A stretch of DNA of 64,000 nucleotides from Okapia johnstoni (GCA_024291935.2 JAGTYA010000026.1:2591501-2655500), one strand, 5' to 3'. Numbered from the stretch's first letter, positions 9,950 to 21,522 are shown. Made by a program: numbers and translations. The notes: generated from the letters alone by a model not told the origin.

Positions 9950-10655
9950 GCACCTGGTAAACGGCAGAGTTGGAAGAGGTGATTTGAACCTATACTTGTC
10001 TCACCAAAGCCCAAACCAGGCAAAGAAGGGGAAACTATAAGGTGTTACCCAGGAGGCAAGGAAAGAGAAGGGTGTGACCAACAGCATCAGTGGTTGGAGG
10101 GAAAGAAGTCAAGAAAAAGTCTACTTTCAAATTTCACCTCTCCCACTTCTGCCATTACCAAGTGACAGATTCATCATCCTGGCTTAGGTGAAGTGACAGC
10201 GAGAGGTCAGATGTCCACGGGCTGAAAAACCAGTGGGATTTCCAGGTGAGCAGGTGCAGGGAGAGCCCTCTGACCCCATCTCAAAAGCGATGATGGATGA
10301 AAAATAAAAGTGTAACACCAGGAGATGTAGCTGAGTCTGAAACCTGTCGTCAGCAGTCCAGAAGGTGGGATGTTTCTGGAACAGGGGGCTTCCGTTGTCT
10401 TGGGCAGTTCTCCAGAGGAGGGGGCAGTTCTGAACTGTTTGGAGGCAATATTCGTAGCGAGTAGGGATGCGAGCACCATCACCTCCTAGATTAATAGGTA
10501 ATAAAATTGAACTTGATTATCCAGCCCCCAAAGCACACAGCATATAAAATGAAGGCACTTCTCAAACATATGCATTTTAGTTCAGAACATCCCTAGTCCA
10601 CCCTTCTCAAGCACAGACCTGGCCCCAACACGTGTTACAGATCAGCAGGCACTAG
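9950..10655. other. Intronic sequence, nothing recognised
   Basis: Intron between the residue 150-204 and 204-267 exons. I see no repeat of known type and no further actin-like exon. Confidence 0.5.
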
Positions 10656-10660
10656 AGCGT

Positions 10661-10862
10661 CATTGTTTAGTCACTAAGGTGTGTCCAGTTCTTTGCGACT
10701 GCATGGACTATAGCCCGCAAGGCTCCTCTGTCCATGGGATTTCCCAGGCAAGTATACTGGAGTGGGTAGCCATTCCCTTCTCCAGAGAATCTTCCCAACC
10801 TAGGGATAGAACCTGAGTCTCCTCCATTGCAGGCAAAATCTTTACACTGAGCTACGTGAAGT
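10661..10862 (-). mobile_element. Bov-tA SINE, antisense
   Basis: ATTGTTTAGTCACTAAGG at the left, CGACTGCATGGACTATAGCC in the body, and box B in reverse (GGGATAGAACC) before the head end near 10857. Confidence 0.9.
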
Positions 10863-11021
10863 CTGGTACTAGAATATGAGATGAGAATAGAAATTGCAGC
10901 TTCAGTGGTTCCGTCTGGTCCCCCACCTTCAAGGAGCTGAAGCTTTAGAAGGAGACTCCTGGAGAAAAAAATCCTTTTGTGAACTCAACTCACAGTCAGA
11001 CCCTTTTCATTTCTTCCACAG

Positions 11022-11210
11022 CTGATCGGGAGTGTGTGCGGGACCTGAAAGAGAAAAATTGTTTTGTGGCTTTGGACTTTGAAAAAGAGAAGGCAGAAGC
11101 CAACTCTCTCTCCTACCCACAAAAGTGTCAGCTGCCTGACGGCCAGGAGATAGACCTTGGCAGGGAGAGGTTTTTCTGCCCCGAAGCACTTTTCCAGCCA
11201 AGCCTCATGG
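11022..11210 (+). CDS. Actin-like protein, exon for actin residues 204-267
   Basis: Acceptor TTCTTCCACAG, donor ATGG|GTGAGT, phase 1 to phase 1. It encodes [20 protein letters not shown], then [20 protein letters not shown] and LFQPSLM, matching [20 protein letters not shown] and LPDGQVITIGNERFRCPE of actin. Arg210, Lys213 and Glu214 of the adenine/ribose pocket are kept. It is one residue shorter than actin in the loop before LPDGQ, the only gap in the alignment. The loop is [10 protein letters not shown] where actin has a serine run. Subdomain 4 core residues are well preserved, which supports continued selection on the fold. Confidence 0.94.
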
Positions 11211-11419
11211 GTGAGTCTGTGAAGGGGGACAGAGATGAACTACACACAGACAGATGAGCACGTCGCAAGGCAGAAGGAGATGGGCAGCCAGGAGGGCATT
11301 CCATTTTGAGTAGCAAATAATAGCAAGCTGACACCTCATTTCAAAAGGTCCTCTGATCTCAACCGTCACTTATTAAGCACCAAAACACAGTTGACCGCTA
11401 TTTAAGAAATAGTCTCCAA

Positions 11420-11639
11420 GACTTCCTTGGTGGCTCATCAGGTAAAGAATCCACCTTCCAATACAGGAGACAGGGGTTCGATCCCTGGGTCGGGACGATC
11501 CCCTGGAGAAGGAAATGGCAACCCACTCCGGTATTCTTGCCTGGGAAATGGCATCAACAGGGGAGCCTGGTGGGCTACGGTCCACGGGGGTCACAAAAGA
11601 GTCGGACATGACTTAGCGACTAAAAGATCAACAGCAACA
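11420..11639 (+). mobile_element. Bov-tA SINE
   Basis: GACTTCCTTGGTGGCTCATC head, GGTTCGATCC box B, GATCCCCTGGAGAAGG body and GAGTCGGACATGACTTAGCG end. It lies in the intron after the residue-267 boundary. Confidence 0.94.
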
Positions 11640-12870
11640 GACCCATCACGTTGCTGACTATTTGCACGTGGGTCGTGTCTTCAGCCTTCCCCAGATCTCA
11701 CATTATTTCATCCTACAGATGAGGAAACCTACTGGGAAGTGTTAGGTCATTCATCAGATGTGATGAGATACTACCCTGGACAGAAAGTCTTTCTCATTAT
11801 GTATTATTTATACTCTGCCTACTTACAAAGTGCTTCAGAATATAGATATTGAGACAAAGCGAAAAAGTAAAACCCATGGAATTTGAAGGAAACTTTAAAA
11901 ATCTAGCTGATCTAGAGACTTTAAATGAAGGTTGAGCTGACAAAGCTCTCTGGCAGACATGGGAGAACAGGGGGAAAAAAATGATGAGTTATGAAATTCC
12001 CTTTGATTGGGAAAATGAAGTCTGCAAAGTAGTCAAGGAAAGCCAGCTCTTGCCTGAAATCAAAACTTAAAGATAACTGGTTGCATTAATAAGGAACAAA
12101 GGGAATAAAGAGAAGCGAACTTCCCCAGAATTAGTACCCAGGAAGGACCCGGCGTTTCTATCTAGTACAGGTGAGCTGGGTTCTGCATTCTCCGACAGGC
12201 CGTGTAGGGGGTGCAGGTTTAAAACATGGCACACACCTCCAGATAGTAAGGGTAAATGAAGAAGCCCTTGGATGAAGTTTCGCCCACAGTATGGAAGTTC
12301 TCTTCCGGGTCTAGGTAGATTGCAGCTTTGCAGGCACAACTGTAACTTTGACGGCAGCTGCAGGTGCACACGTCTAAACAGTTCCTGTGAATCAGACTTT
12401 TCAGTCCTCATCCCAGGGTCACACGGTCGGTACCATCACAGCTGGGGACACAGTGATAGGCACCAGCCATCCCTCCCAGAACCTCACAATCTCAGACAGA
12501 CAGGACCACAGCACATGCGTCCTTTAGGTCTGTTCTCATGGTATCTGAGGCCATACAGGCGAGGGATGAGTCAGCAAAGGAAGGACCAGGATAATTTTCC
12601 AAGGCCACCTGAGCAAAGACACTGTGGCCACAGAAGTCCTTTCATTAGGCAATTGATGCCAACACATTAAAAACTGATAACTCACAGACAAAGAAGACAA
12701 ACATGTGGACACCAAGGGGGTGGGATGAGCTGGGAGACTGGGATGGGCATTCATGCACTGTTGATACTGTGTGTAAAACAGACAGCTCACGAGCACCTGC
12801 TGTGCAGCTCAGAGAACCCTGCTCAGTGCTCTCTGAGGACTAAATGGGAAGGAAATCCAAGAAAGAGGCG
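11640..12870. other. Intronic sequence, nothing recognised
   Basis: No repeat or exon is recognised here. The 132-codon + frame at 12272-12670 and the minus frames show no family features. Confidence 0.45.
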
Positions 12871-12872
12871 GT

Positions 12873-12958
12873 ACATGTGTGCGTATAGCTGACTCACTTT
12901 GCTGGACAGTAGAGACTAACAAACAACATTGTGAAGAAACTATACCCAACAAAAATTA
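12873..12958 (+). repeat. L1 3' UTR end fragment
   Basis: GACTCACTTTGCTGGACAG, GAGACTAACAAACAACATTG and AACTATACCCAACAAAAATT match the L1 3' UTR end common in ruminants (CTGACTCACTTTGCTGTACA, then AACTATACTCCAATAAA). Confidence 0.75.
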
Positions 12959-13285
12959 ATCCACAGAATCTTAGAAAATTAAAATTTAGTAGCTGTCAGC
13001 GACATCTGGATACAAGGTCTTTCGGATGAGCGAGGAGAATTAACATTTATTTCTTCAGTCATTAGCAGCGGACCCCACGGCTGCACGGGGCGGCTCACGC
13101 ACTTTACTGTGTTGAACCCGTAAGGGCCTCGTGGTCGGCGCTGCTGTATGTCCACTGCCCTTGAACTGCCCGAGACTCAGGGGCCCCCGCCTCCCTGGCC
13201 CCTGCCGGGGAAGGGAGGAGCCCAGGGTTGCAGCCACTAGGTCCCTGGGCCCCTAAGTTCTTCCTTGTTCCGTCCATCCTGACAG

Positions 13286-13467
13286 AGCGGAACGACCTGG
13301 GCATCCACATAAAGGCATTCGAATGCATCAGCTCCTGCAACCCCGCCCTCTGGAAGATCCTTTTTGGCCACATCATCCTGTCAGGAGGTACGGGCACCTG
13401 TTCTGGCTTGAGGTCCCGGCTGCAGAGAGAAGCATCCACCCTGGTCTCCCCGAAGATTAATGTGAAG
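13286..13467 (+). CDS. Actin-like protein, exon for actin residues 267-328
   Basis: Acceptor TCCTGACAG, donor AAG|GTAGGG, entering in phase 1 and leaving in phase 0. It encodes ERNDLGIHIKAFECISSCN, then KILFGHIILSGGTGTCSGL and ends INVK. The third nucleotide-binding loop, SGGTTMYPG in actin, reads SGGTGTCSG: the Gly-Gly-Thr core stays but Met305, Tyr306 and Pro307 are replaced. Tyr306 normally packs on the adenine. The hydrophobic plug that links the two strands of an actin filament (residues 263-273) is also altered: SFIGMESAG is SLMERNDLG, adding charge. This hints that conventional filament packing may not occur; that is inference. Confidence 0.93.
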
Positions 13468-13514
13468 GTAGGGCCCCTCCGCCCACCCTCTGGGGCTCAG
13501 CGAGTTTCTTCCAC

Positions 13515-14425
13515 AGATGTTCCTGGAATGCCTCCGAGGTGCCGGGTGCTTGCAGAAGCCTCAGTTAACAGAAAGCGACAAAACCCCAGGAGCTTACATT
13601 CTAGTGTGTGTTGGGGGGGGGGTGATAAGGAATAAGCAATACAGATCATATGTATGGAGGGTGATATGCTGGGAAGGGCTATGAGCCTCGGGGTCGGGGA
13701 GACAGAAAGGAAGGAGAAGGGAGAGAGGTCGGGGCAGGGGCCCTCCTGGAAAGGCAGTGTTGAGTGAATACTTGAAGAAGGAGGGGGGAGCAGGTGGATA
13801 TGTGGGGAAGAGCATTCAGGCACAGGGAACAGCCCACACAGTGGCCCAGAGGCTGGTTTCTTAAGGAAGTGCTGAGAAAGGTTGGCTGGACTGAGTGAGG
13901 GAAGGGGGTAAACAGAGTCAGAGAAGCCATGGGAGATTTTACTGTGAAGGAGACTGGAAACCAGCAGAAGGTTTGGGCAGAGCAGTGACAACATCAGGCC
14001 AGGCTCTGGAGGGTGGGTCAGGCTGCTGCGTGGGGGGTGGACTGTGCGGATGCAGGTGGGAGGTGATGCTGTGGTCCAGGTGAGGGATGCTGGTGGCTCA
14101 GAGTCGGCAGCACGGAGGGTGTGGGGAGGTGGCCAAATTTTGAGCTCACACTCAAGGCAAAGGCAACAGGATTTTCGGGGAGATGTGAAGTAGTGGTGAA
14201 ATAGAGGAACCCTGGGCGGGTCCTGAAGTTCTAGCCTGAACAACTGGGGAGACAGAGACGCTGTGGCAGAGATGGTCGAGGTCACCAGAAGGGTGGCCAG
14301 GGGAAGTGTGAAGTGGCGTTTTGGACGCATCCACTTGGGGATGTCTCCTGTCTGTCGGGGAGCAGATTTCAGGAGGTATAGAGCTCAGAGGTGGGAGAAC
14401 GCTGGGCTCCAGCTCCACACTGGAG
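13515..14425 (+). repeat. Old interspersed repeat, family unassigned
   Basis: GGAGCTTACATTCTAGTGTG, AGAGCATTCAGGCACAGGG and CAGTGGCCCAGAGGCTGG are phrases that recur in many mammalian introns, typical of an ancient LINE-like repeat. A 277-codon minus frame across it comes from its lack of TTA, CTA and TCA on that strand and has no domain. Confidence 0.5.
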
Positions 14426-14430
14426 AACTT

Positions 14431-15042
14431 TAAGAACTGTGGAGAGAAGTTCGTTGGTATTGTACAGGGGGCAGGGATCAAGATCATCCCCAAGAAAAAG
14501 AAATGCAAAAAGGCAAAATGGTTGTCTGAAGAGGCCTTACAAATAGCTGAGAAAAGAAGAGAAGCCAAAGGCAAAGGAGAAAAGGAAAGACATTCCCATC
14601 TGAATGCAGAGTTCCAGAGAATAGCAAGGAGAGATCAGAAAGCCTTCCTCAGCAATCAATGCAAAGAAATAGAGGAAAACAGTAGAATGGGAAAGACTAG
14701 AGATCTCTTCAAGAAAATTAGAGATACTGAAAGGTTGTTGCTGAACCACAAAAGACGCCGGGATTCTTGGCCTCCAGAGGACAGGAATTCAATCCGGGGC
14801 TAGAGATGAGGCTTGATCGCTCAGAGCTTTTGTGTAATAAAGTTTCATTAAAGTATAAAAGAGATAGAGAAAGCTTCTGACATAGACATCAGAAGGGGGC
14901 AGAAAGAATACGCCCCTGCTAGTCTTTAGCTGGATGTTATATAGCTACTTGCAGTCTGCTAATTAGAGAAAAGAAATGTTTCAAAACTCAGAGAATGGCA
15001 CCAGGCTCCTCACCCACAAGATGCATTTGGAGATAATCTTGG
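14431..15042 (+). repeat. Inverted repeat 1, left arm (BovB piece + LTR piece)
   Basis: This 612-bp segment is present again as its reverse complement at 17212-17822. Its first part (14431-14745) is a mid-BovB piece encoding KKKKCKKAKWLSEEALQIAE and neighbouring residues. The second part (14746-15042) is an LTR 3' portion with AATAAAG and TATAAAAG. The two arms share both parts and the same join, so they arose by duplication with inversion and not by two separate insertions. Confidence 0.85.
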
Positions 15043-15195
15043 CACCAGGTGAGTCATCCCGGCCATAAAATGATTGACATGAATCTTGAAGAAAGGCAGA
15101 CTTACATACAAATATATAGTTTCATTAACAGATTAGGAGAATGATTTACAACGTACTGGTTTGTCAACTCAGTTCTGAGCCTTTAGGCAGAACTT
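14746..15195 (+). mobile_element. Endogenous retrovirus LTR piece
   Basis: GGATTCTTGGCCTCCAGAGG, GCTCAGAGCTTTTGTGTAAT, then AATAAAGTTTCATTAAAG and GAAAGCTTCTGACAT are, as I recall, a ruminant endogenous retrovirus LTR (BTLTR1-like). AATAAAG would be its poly(A) signal. It is incomplete and non-coding. The sequence after 15043 up to the BovB end looks like more of the same element. Only the first 300 bases are in the inverted repeat. Confidence 0.6.
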
Positions 15196-15202
15196 GAAGA
15201 CT

Positions 15203-17211
15203 TGAAGACAGTTCAGTTCAGTTCAGTCGCTCAGTCGTGTCCGACTCTCTGCGACCCCACGAATTGCAGCACGCCAGGCCTCTCTGTCCATCACCAACTC
15301 CCGGAGTCTACCCAAACCCATGTCCATCGAGTCGGTGACGCCATCCAACCATCTCATCCTCTGTCGTCCCCTTCTCCTCCCGCCCCCAATCCTACCCAGC
15401 ATTAGGGTCTTTTCCAATGAGTCAACCCTTTGCATGAGGTGGCCAAAGTATTGGAGTTGCAGCTTCAACATCAGACCTTCCAATGAACACCCAGGATTGG
15501 TCTCTTTTAGGATGGATTGACTGGATCTCCTTGCAGTCCAAGGGACTCTCAAGAGTCTTCTCCAACACCACAGTTCAAAAGCATCAATTCTTTGGTGCTC
15601 AGCTTTCTTCACCGTCCAACTCTCACATCCATACATGACCACTGGAAAAACCATAGCCTTGACTAGACGGACTTTTGTTGGCAAAGTAATGTCTCTGCTT
15701 TTAAATATGCTGTCTAGGTTGGCCATAACCTTCCTTCCAAGGAGTAAGCGTCTTTTAATTTCATGGCTGCAATCACCATCAGCAGTGATTCTGGAGCCCA
15801 AAAAAATAAAGTCTGACGCTGTTTCCACTGTTTCCCCATCTATTTCCCATGAAGTGATGGGACCAGATGCCATGATCTTAGTTTTCTGAATGTTAAGCTT
15901 TAAGCCAACTTTTTCACTGTCGTCTTTCACCTTCATCAAGAGGCTCTTTAGTTCTTCTTCACTTTCTGCCATAAGGGTGGTGTCATCCGCATATCTGAGG
16001 TTATTGATATTTCTCCCGGCAATCTTGATTCCAGCTTGTGTTTCTTCCAGCCCAGCGTTTCTCATGATGTACTCTGCATATAAGTTAAATAAGCAGGGTG
16101 ACAATATACAGCCTTGACATACTCCTTTTCCTATTTGGAACCAGTCTGTTGTTCCATGTCCAATTCTAACTGTTGCTTCCTGACCTGCATACAGGTTTCT
16201 CAAGAGACAGGTCAGATGGTCTGGTATTCCCATCTCTTTCAGAATTGTCCACAGTTTATTGTGATCCACACAGTCAAAGGCTTTGGCATAGTCAATAAAG
16301 CAGAAATAGATGTTTTTCTGGAACTCTCTTGCTTTTTCGATGATCCAGCGGATGTTGGCAATTTGATCTCTGGTTCCTCTGCCTTTTCTAAAACCAGCTT
16401 GAACATCTGGAAGTTCACAGTTCACATATTGCTGAAGCCTGGCTTGGAGAATTTTGAGCATTACTTTACTAGCATGTGAGATGAGTGCAATTGTGTGGTA
16501 GTTTGAGCATTCTTTGGCATTGCCTTTCTTTGTGATTGGAATGAAAACTGACCTTTTCCAGTCCTGTGGCCACTGCTGAGTTTTCCAAATTTGCTGGCAT
16601 ATCGAGTGCAGCACTTTCACAGCATCACCTTTGAGGATTTGAAACAGCTCAACTGGAATTCCATCACCTCCACTAGCTTTGTTTGTAGTGATGCTTTCTA
16701 AGGCCCACTGGACTTCAATTCCAGGACGTCTGGCTATAGGTGAGTGATCACACCATCGTGATTATCTGGGTCATGAAGATCTTTTTTGTACAGTTCTTCT
16801 GTGTATTCTTGCCACCTCTTCTTAATATCTTCTGCTTCTGTTAGGTCCATACCATTTCTGTCCTTTATCGAGCCTATCTTTGCATGAAATGTTCCTTTGG
16901 TATCTCTAATTTTCTTGAAGAGATCTCTAGTCTTTCCCAATCTGTTGTTTTCCTCTATTTCTTTGCACTGATCGCTGAGGAAGGCTTTCTTATCTCTCCT
17001 TGCTTTTCTTTGGAACTCTGCATTCAGAGGGGAATATCTCTCCTTTTCTCCTTTGCTTTTCGCTTCTCTTCTCTTCCCAGCCATCTGTAAGGCCTCCTTA
17101 GACAGCCATTTTGCTTTTTTGCATTTCTTTTCCATGGGGATTTTCTTGATCCCTGTCTCCTGTACAATGTCACGAACCTCTGTCCATAGTTCATCCGGCA
17201 CTCTGTCTAGA
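15203..17211 (-). mobile_element. BovB LINE, 5'-truncated, about 2 kb, antisense
   Basis: The + strand opens with the BovB 3' end (CAGTTCAGTTCAGTCGCTCA) and continues backward through the reverse transcriptase to the region encoding WTEVRDIVQETGIKKIP. The endonuclease part is missing. There is a frameshift near 16.62-16.73 kb between the upstream frame (stop at 16734) and the RT frame. The element sits between the arms of inverted repeat 1. Confidence 0.95.
15223..16620 (-). pseudogene. BovB reverse transcriptase fragment
   Basis: This 465-codon open frame is the reverse-transcriptase part of BovB. It shows the [19 protein letters not shown] motif (first catalytic Asp), [20 protein letters not shown], and the catalytic YADD box at 15982-15993, then the C-terminal zinc-finger-like end ([15 protein letters not shown]). 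The apurinic-type endonuclease that comes before it in intact BovB is absent and the upstream 155-codon piece (16734-17201) is in another frame. It is therefore a dead LINE, though the RT frame itself is still uninterrupted, which suggests a fairly recent insertion. Confidence 0.93.
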
Positions 17212-17822
17212 CCAAGATTATCTCCAAATGCATCTTGTGGGTGAGGAGCCTGGTGCCATTCTCTGAGTTTTGAAACATTTCCTTTCTTTAATTAGCAGAC
17301 TGCAAGTAGCTATATAACATCCAGCTAAAGACTAGCAGGGGGGTATTCTTTCTGCCCCTTTCTGATGTCTATGTCAGAAGCTTTCTCTATCTCTTTTATA
17401 CTTTAATGAAACTTTATTACACAAAAGCTCTGAGCGATCAAGCCTCGTCTCTAGCCCCGGATTGAATTCCTGTCCTCTGGAGGCCAAGAATCCCGGCGTC
17501 TTTTGTGGTTCAGCAACAACCTTTCAGTATCTCTAATTTTCTTGAAGAGATCTCTAGTCTTTCCCATTCTACTGTTTTCCTCTATTTCTTTGCATTGATT
17601 GCCAAGGAAGGCTTTCTGATCTCTCCTTGCTGTTCTCTGGAACTCTGCATTCAGGTGGGAATATCTTTCCTTTTCTCCTTTGCCTTTAGCTTCTCTTCTT
17701 TTCTCAGCTATTTGTAAGGCCTCCTCAGACAGCCATTTTGCTTTTTGCATTTCTTTTTCTTGGGGATGATCTTGATCCCTGCCCCCTGTACAATATCAAC
17801 GAACTTCTCTCCACAGTTCTTA
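17212..17822 (-). repeat. Inverted repeat 1, right arm (LTR piece + BovB piece)
   Basis: This is the reverse complement of 14431-15042, with about the same length (611 bases) and scattered mismatches. The LTR portion comes first (17212-17511), then the mid-BovB piece (17512-17822). It joins directly to a sense BovB copy at 17823, so the BovB part of this arm could be the inverted 5' end of that copy. Confidence 0.85.
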
Positions 17823-18753
17823 GAGTGATGGGAATACCAGACCACCCGACCTGCCTCTGGAGAAACCTGTGCGCAGGTCGGGAAGCAACAGTTAGAACTG
17901 GACATGGAACAACGGACTGCTTCAAAATCAGGAAAGGAGCACGTCAAGGCTGTATATTGTCATCTTGCTCATTTAACTTATATGCAGAGTACGTTATGTG
18001 AAATGCCAGGCTAGATGAAGCTCAAGCTGGAATCAAGATTGAAGGGAGAAATATCAATAACCTCAGATATGCAGATGACACCACCCTTATGGGAGAAAGC
18101 GAAGAACTAAAGAGCCTCTTGATGAAAGTGAAAGAGGAGAGTGAAGAAGTTGGCTTAAAACTCAACATTTAGAAAACTAAGATCATGGCATCTGGTCCCA
18201 TAACTTCATGAAAAATAGATGGGGAAACAATGGAAACAGTGAAAGACTTTATTGTCGGAGGGCTCCAAAATCACTGCACATGGTGACTGCAGCCCCGAAA
18301 TTAAAGGGTGCATGCTCCTTGGAAGAAAAGCTATGACCAACCTAGATAGCATATTAGAAGCAGAGACATCTCTTTGCCCACAAAGGTCCATCTAGTCAAA
18401 GCTATGGTTTTTCCAGTAGTCATGTATGGATGGATATGAGAGTTGGACTATAAAGAAAGCTGAGTGCCAAAGAATTGATGCTTTAGAACTGTGGTGTTGG
18501 AGAAGACTCTTGCGAGTCCCTTGGACTGTGAGGAAATCAAACAAGTCCATCCTAAAGGAAATCAGTCCTGAATATTCATTGGAAGGACTGATGCTGAAGC
18601 TGTAACACCAATCCTTTGGCCACCTGATGCAAAGAACTGACTCATTTGAAAAGACCTTGATACTGGGAAAGATTGAAGGTGGGAGGAGAAGGGAACGACA
18701 AAGGATGAGATGGTTGGATGGCATCACCGACTCAATGGACATAAGTTTGAGTA
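17823..18753 (+). mobile_element. BovB LINE, 3' part, sense, interrupted
   Basis: It begins GATGGGAATACCAGACCACC and runs through the RT (YADD box at 18068-18079, ending in GGATGGCATCACCGACTCAA). Several stops and frameshifts are present. At about 18753 it is broken by a roughly 390-bp insertion and resumes at 19148-19246. Confidence 0.93.
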
Positions 18754-18767
18754 GTTATGTAGTCAGT

Positions 18768-19143
18768 CACACGTTCACTGACTTTCCTTAAGGCTCTTGG
18801 ATACGTCAGGACAACATGTCTATTCTCCTCAGCAGAGAGATAAACACACTGCCGCAGGGCAAAGGGATTTAGAAGGAGGATCTCAAACACCCAAGGTCCA
18901 GCTGGAAGTGGGAATGAGGGAACATGAGTTACCAGATTCAGTCATGGGGAAGCTTGCTGACTCTGTTGCCATAGAACCATGCTTGGCTTGGAAACCATCC
19001 GTTACTATTGATTAAGACAAGAAAAACTGCTAAAATTTTAAGGGGGGGAGAAAAACAAGGAAAAGGGTCAGAAAGGGCATGGGAGAGCACATTCACAGTC
19101 AGGCATCAGGCTGAGAAAAGAGCTGCTCACAGGGGCCTGGGAC
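18768..19143 (+). repeat. Inverted repeat 2, left arm, inserted in BovB
   Basis: This segment (CACACGTTCACTGACTTTCC to CTCACAGGGGCCTGGGAC) is repeated as its reverse complement at 21733-22110. It sits inside the BovB copy 17823-19246. I do not recognise the sequence. No coding sense is seen. Confidence 0.85.
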
Positions 19144-19147
19144 TAAC

Positions 19148-19246
19148 TCTGGGAGTTAGTGAAGGACGGGGAAGCCTGGCGTGCTGCAGTCCATGGGGTC
19201 ACAATGAGTCGGACGTGACTAAGTGACTGAACTGAACTGAACTGAT
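19148..19246 (+). mobile_element. BovB LINE 3' end, continuation
   Basis: CTGGGAGTTAGTGAAGGACG to ACTGAACTGAACTGAACTGA completes the 3' end of the BovB broken at 18753. The sequence picks up where the left part stops, apart from a base or two. Confidence 0.92.
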
Positions 19247-19249
19247 ACT

Positions 19250-20026
19250 CTGGGTTTGGAATTTCAGTCCCAATTTGCACCAAGAAGAAGCATCTTCCTG
19301 TCTCTCCCTCTAACTGTAGGGAACCAGCTCAGCGTGAGCCCAGGCTGGGTGGCTGGGGGTGTAGGGATGGGGCCGCCCACATGCTCTTGGTTAAATAGGG
19401 GCCTTGGTCACCCCTCAGACACCGAGGACTGAGGCTTGTCCCCCAAGCACAACAGTGCTCCTTGCTCTGGATGGTCTCTATGCCTCCTCCTCCAGAGCCA
19501 CTGGGGCAACAGGGAAGACTTAGGAACTTCATGGAAAGCTAAACATATCGGGTATTATATAATCAATACAGGCCTCCCTTCCAAAGTCAGCAGCCCTCTT
19601 GTATATACATTATATATAAAACTCCGTTATTATTACACAAATCCATGTAACACTGGAAAATTAATCCCATCCCTTCCTTTCTAAGACTGCAACCCTCATC
19701 ATAAAATCCACCAGGGCACACATTTTTATATAAAAGAACGGTGACCCCCTTCCTAAGACTGACGTCTTCTTTATACAGTTTCGTATGATGCTACATAATA
19801 TAGGTAATGTTGGAAAATTGTTACTGACCTGCTTCCTCACCTCCCAAGGCTGCAGCCTCATTCCACCATCTCACGTGAGATGAGACATTTACATAATTAT
19901 GAGAAAGTTCTTATCCCTCACGGCTTCTCACTCTGAAGTCCTCCGCTCTCCTCAGGAATACATTTCCACTGTTCCTCCTCTTGACCCTCCGAGTTCTTGC
20001 CTGGAAGGAACTTGCATTAAACCAGT
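19250..20026. other. Intronic sequence, nothing recognised
   Basis: AT-rich in the middle (19550-19900) with no recognised repeat or exon. Confidence 0.45.
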
Positions 20027-20028
20027 AA

Positions 20029-20241
20029 GTGAAAGTTTTAGTTGCTCAGTTGTGTCCAACTCTTTGCCATCCCATGGACTGTAGTCTGCCAGGCTCCTCT
20101 GTCCATGGGATTTTCCAGGCAAGCATACTAGAGTGGGTTTCCATTCCCTTTTCCAGGGGATCTCCTCGACCCAAGGATCAAACCCCAGTCTCCCACATTG
20201 CAGGCAGAGTCTTTACCATCTGAGTCCCTGGGGAAGCCCCT
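20029..20241 (-). mobile_element. Bov-tA SINE, antisense
   Basis: AAAGTTTTAGTTGCTCAGTT at the left end, GATCAAACCCCAGTCTCC as reversed box B, and GGGGAAGCCCC at the head. Confidence 0.93.
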
Positions 20242-20244
20242 AAA

Positions 20245-20945
20245 CTGAAAGGAAGGCAAGCTTAGCCAGAATGTAAAACAAATGGAAACATAATACAGTC
20301 TCTCTGTGTTTCTTGACCACCGTCGCAAAGAGCACCCTTCACACTGTCTTCATTGGCTTTGCCCGCCAGCCTGTGGCTGGACTGAGGTTTGAACCAAACT
20401 CTCCCATCCCCACTTCTTCTGAGCTCTCAAGTTACCCCCCAGACCCCCAGACCCCCAGCCCGAAAACTTCTCCGTATGAAGCTTGAAGGCATCGCCCTTT
20501 TCCTGTAACTATTATAACTTAGCTCTGGCTCTGCCCAATTTCTCTCCCATCTAGACATCTCTGGAAGAGAAGTGGATGTGCATTCACCTTTAGTCATCCA
20601 CAGAGCTCATTATATTTTCCCCTAAAGAACAGAAAGATGCTCTCCCTAAAACAAACTCATCTCCCTTTAGAGAACAGCTGGTTTCCATGGGGCCAACGTT
20701 TAAAATAATAGCTTCTCCTGACAACCTAAATCCTGCTATAATAATGTTCTTGTGCCATGATTTCCTCTTATTTCTTTAGGAGAATTTTTCCCCCCTTAGA
20801 ATCCATTTCCAGATGGGAATTTCCTGAGCCAGAAATATATGCACTGTTAAGGCTTTTGGAACCTACGGCCAAGGTGCCCGTGAGAATAGCCAGCCTCCAG
20901 TCCTGTTGAGGCTGGGGAGACTGTCTCAACCACGCTGTTCACTCA
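20245..20945. other. Intronic sequence, nothing recognised
   Basis: No repeat or exon is recognised. A short direct repeat (AGACCCCC, three times) lies at about 20441-20457. Confidence 0.45.
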
Positions 20946-20950
20946 GCATC

Positions 20951-21236
20951 AGTTCAGTTCAGTCCAGTCGCTTCGTCGTGTCTGACTCTTTGCGATCCCA
21001 TGGACCACAGCACGCCAGGTTTCCCCGTCCATCACCAACCCCCGGAGTTTACCCAAACTCATGTCCATTGAGTTGGTGATGCCATCCCACCATCTCACCC
21101 TCTGTCGTCCCCTTCTCCTCCTGCCCTCAATCTTTCCCAGCCTCAAGGTCCTTTCCAATGAGTCGGCTCTTTGCATCAGGAGGCCAAATATTGGCATTTC
21201 AGCCTCAATATAAGTCCTTCCAATGGGGGCCATCAT
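20951..21236 (-). mobile_element. BovB LINE 3' end fragment, antisense
   Basis: CAGTTCAGTTCAGTCCAGTC, then CATGTCCATTGAGTTGGTGA and CTTTCCAATGAGTCGGCTC. The RT end frame (95 codons on minus) is still open but is only the last quarter of the protein. Confidence 0.93.
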
Positions 21237-21356
21237 TTTTAAAACTCTTTCCCAAGCCCATGGGTAGATGAAAAATAACTTTTAATTTTGTTTTTAATGA
21301 CTAATGAAGGTGAGTCTTGGGCAGTTTTCCTAGCTGTCTGTAGGTTTTCTCTCTTT

Positions 21357-21522
21357 CTTTTTTTAAGTTGAAGAACAGTTGATTCACAGTTGTGTTCATT
21401 TCTGCTACACAGCAAAGTGATTCAGTGACACATATGTGTTCATTTTTTTAATATTCTACCCATTATGGTTTATCTCAGGGTATTGGGCATAGTTCCCTGT
21501 GCTATATACCTTCTTGTTTATC
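21357..21522 (-). repeat. L1 3' end fragment, antisense
   Basis: AAGTTGAAGAACAGTTGATT, CTGCTACACAGCAAAGTGAT, CCATTATGGTTTATCTCAGG and CCCTGTGCTATATACC are the reversed L1 3' UTR end. Confidence 0.8.

Noticed and set aside
9603..9950. Possible tRNA genes in tRNA-like box A/box B sequences
   Set aside because: These and all similar sites are heads of Bov-tA or CHR SINEs; no cloverleaf tRNA gene stands alone in the window.
13497..14330. 277-codon minus open frame
   Set aside because: It is antisense to an old repeat, is Ser/Pro/Leu-rich and has no family features.
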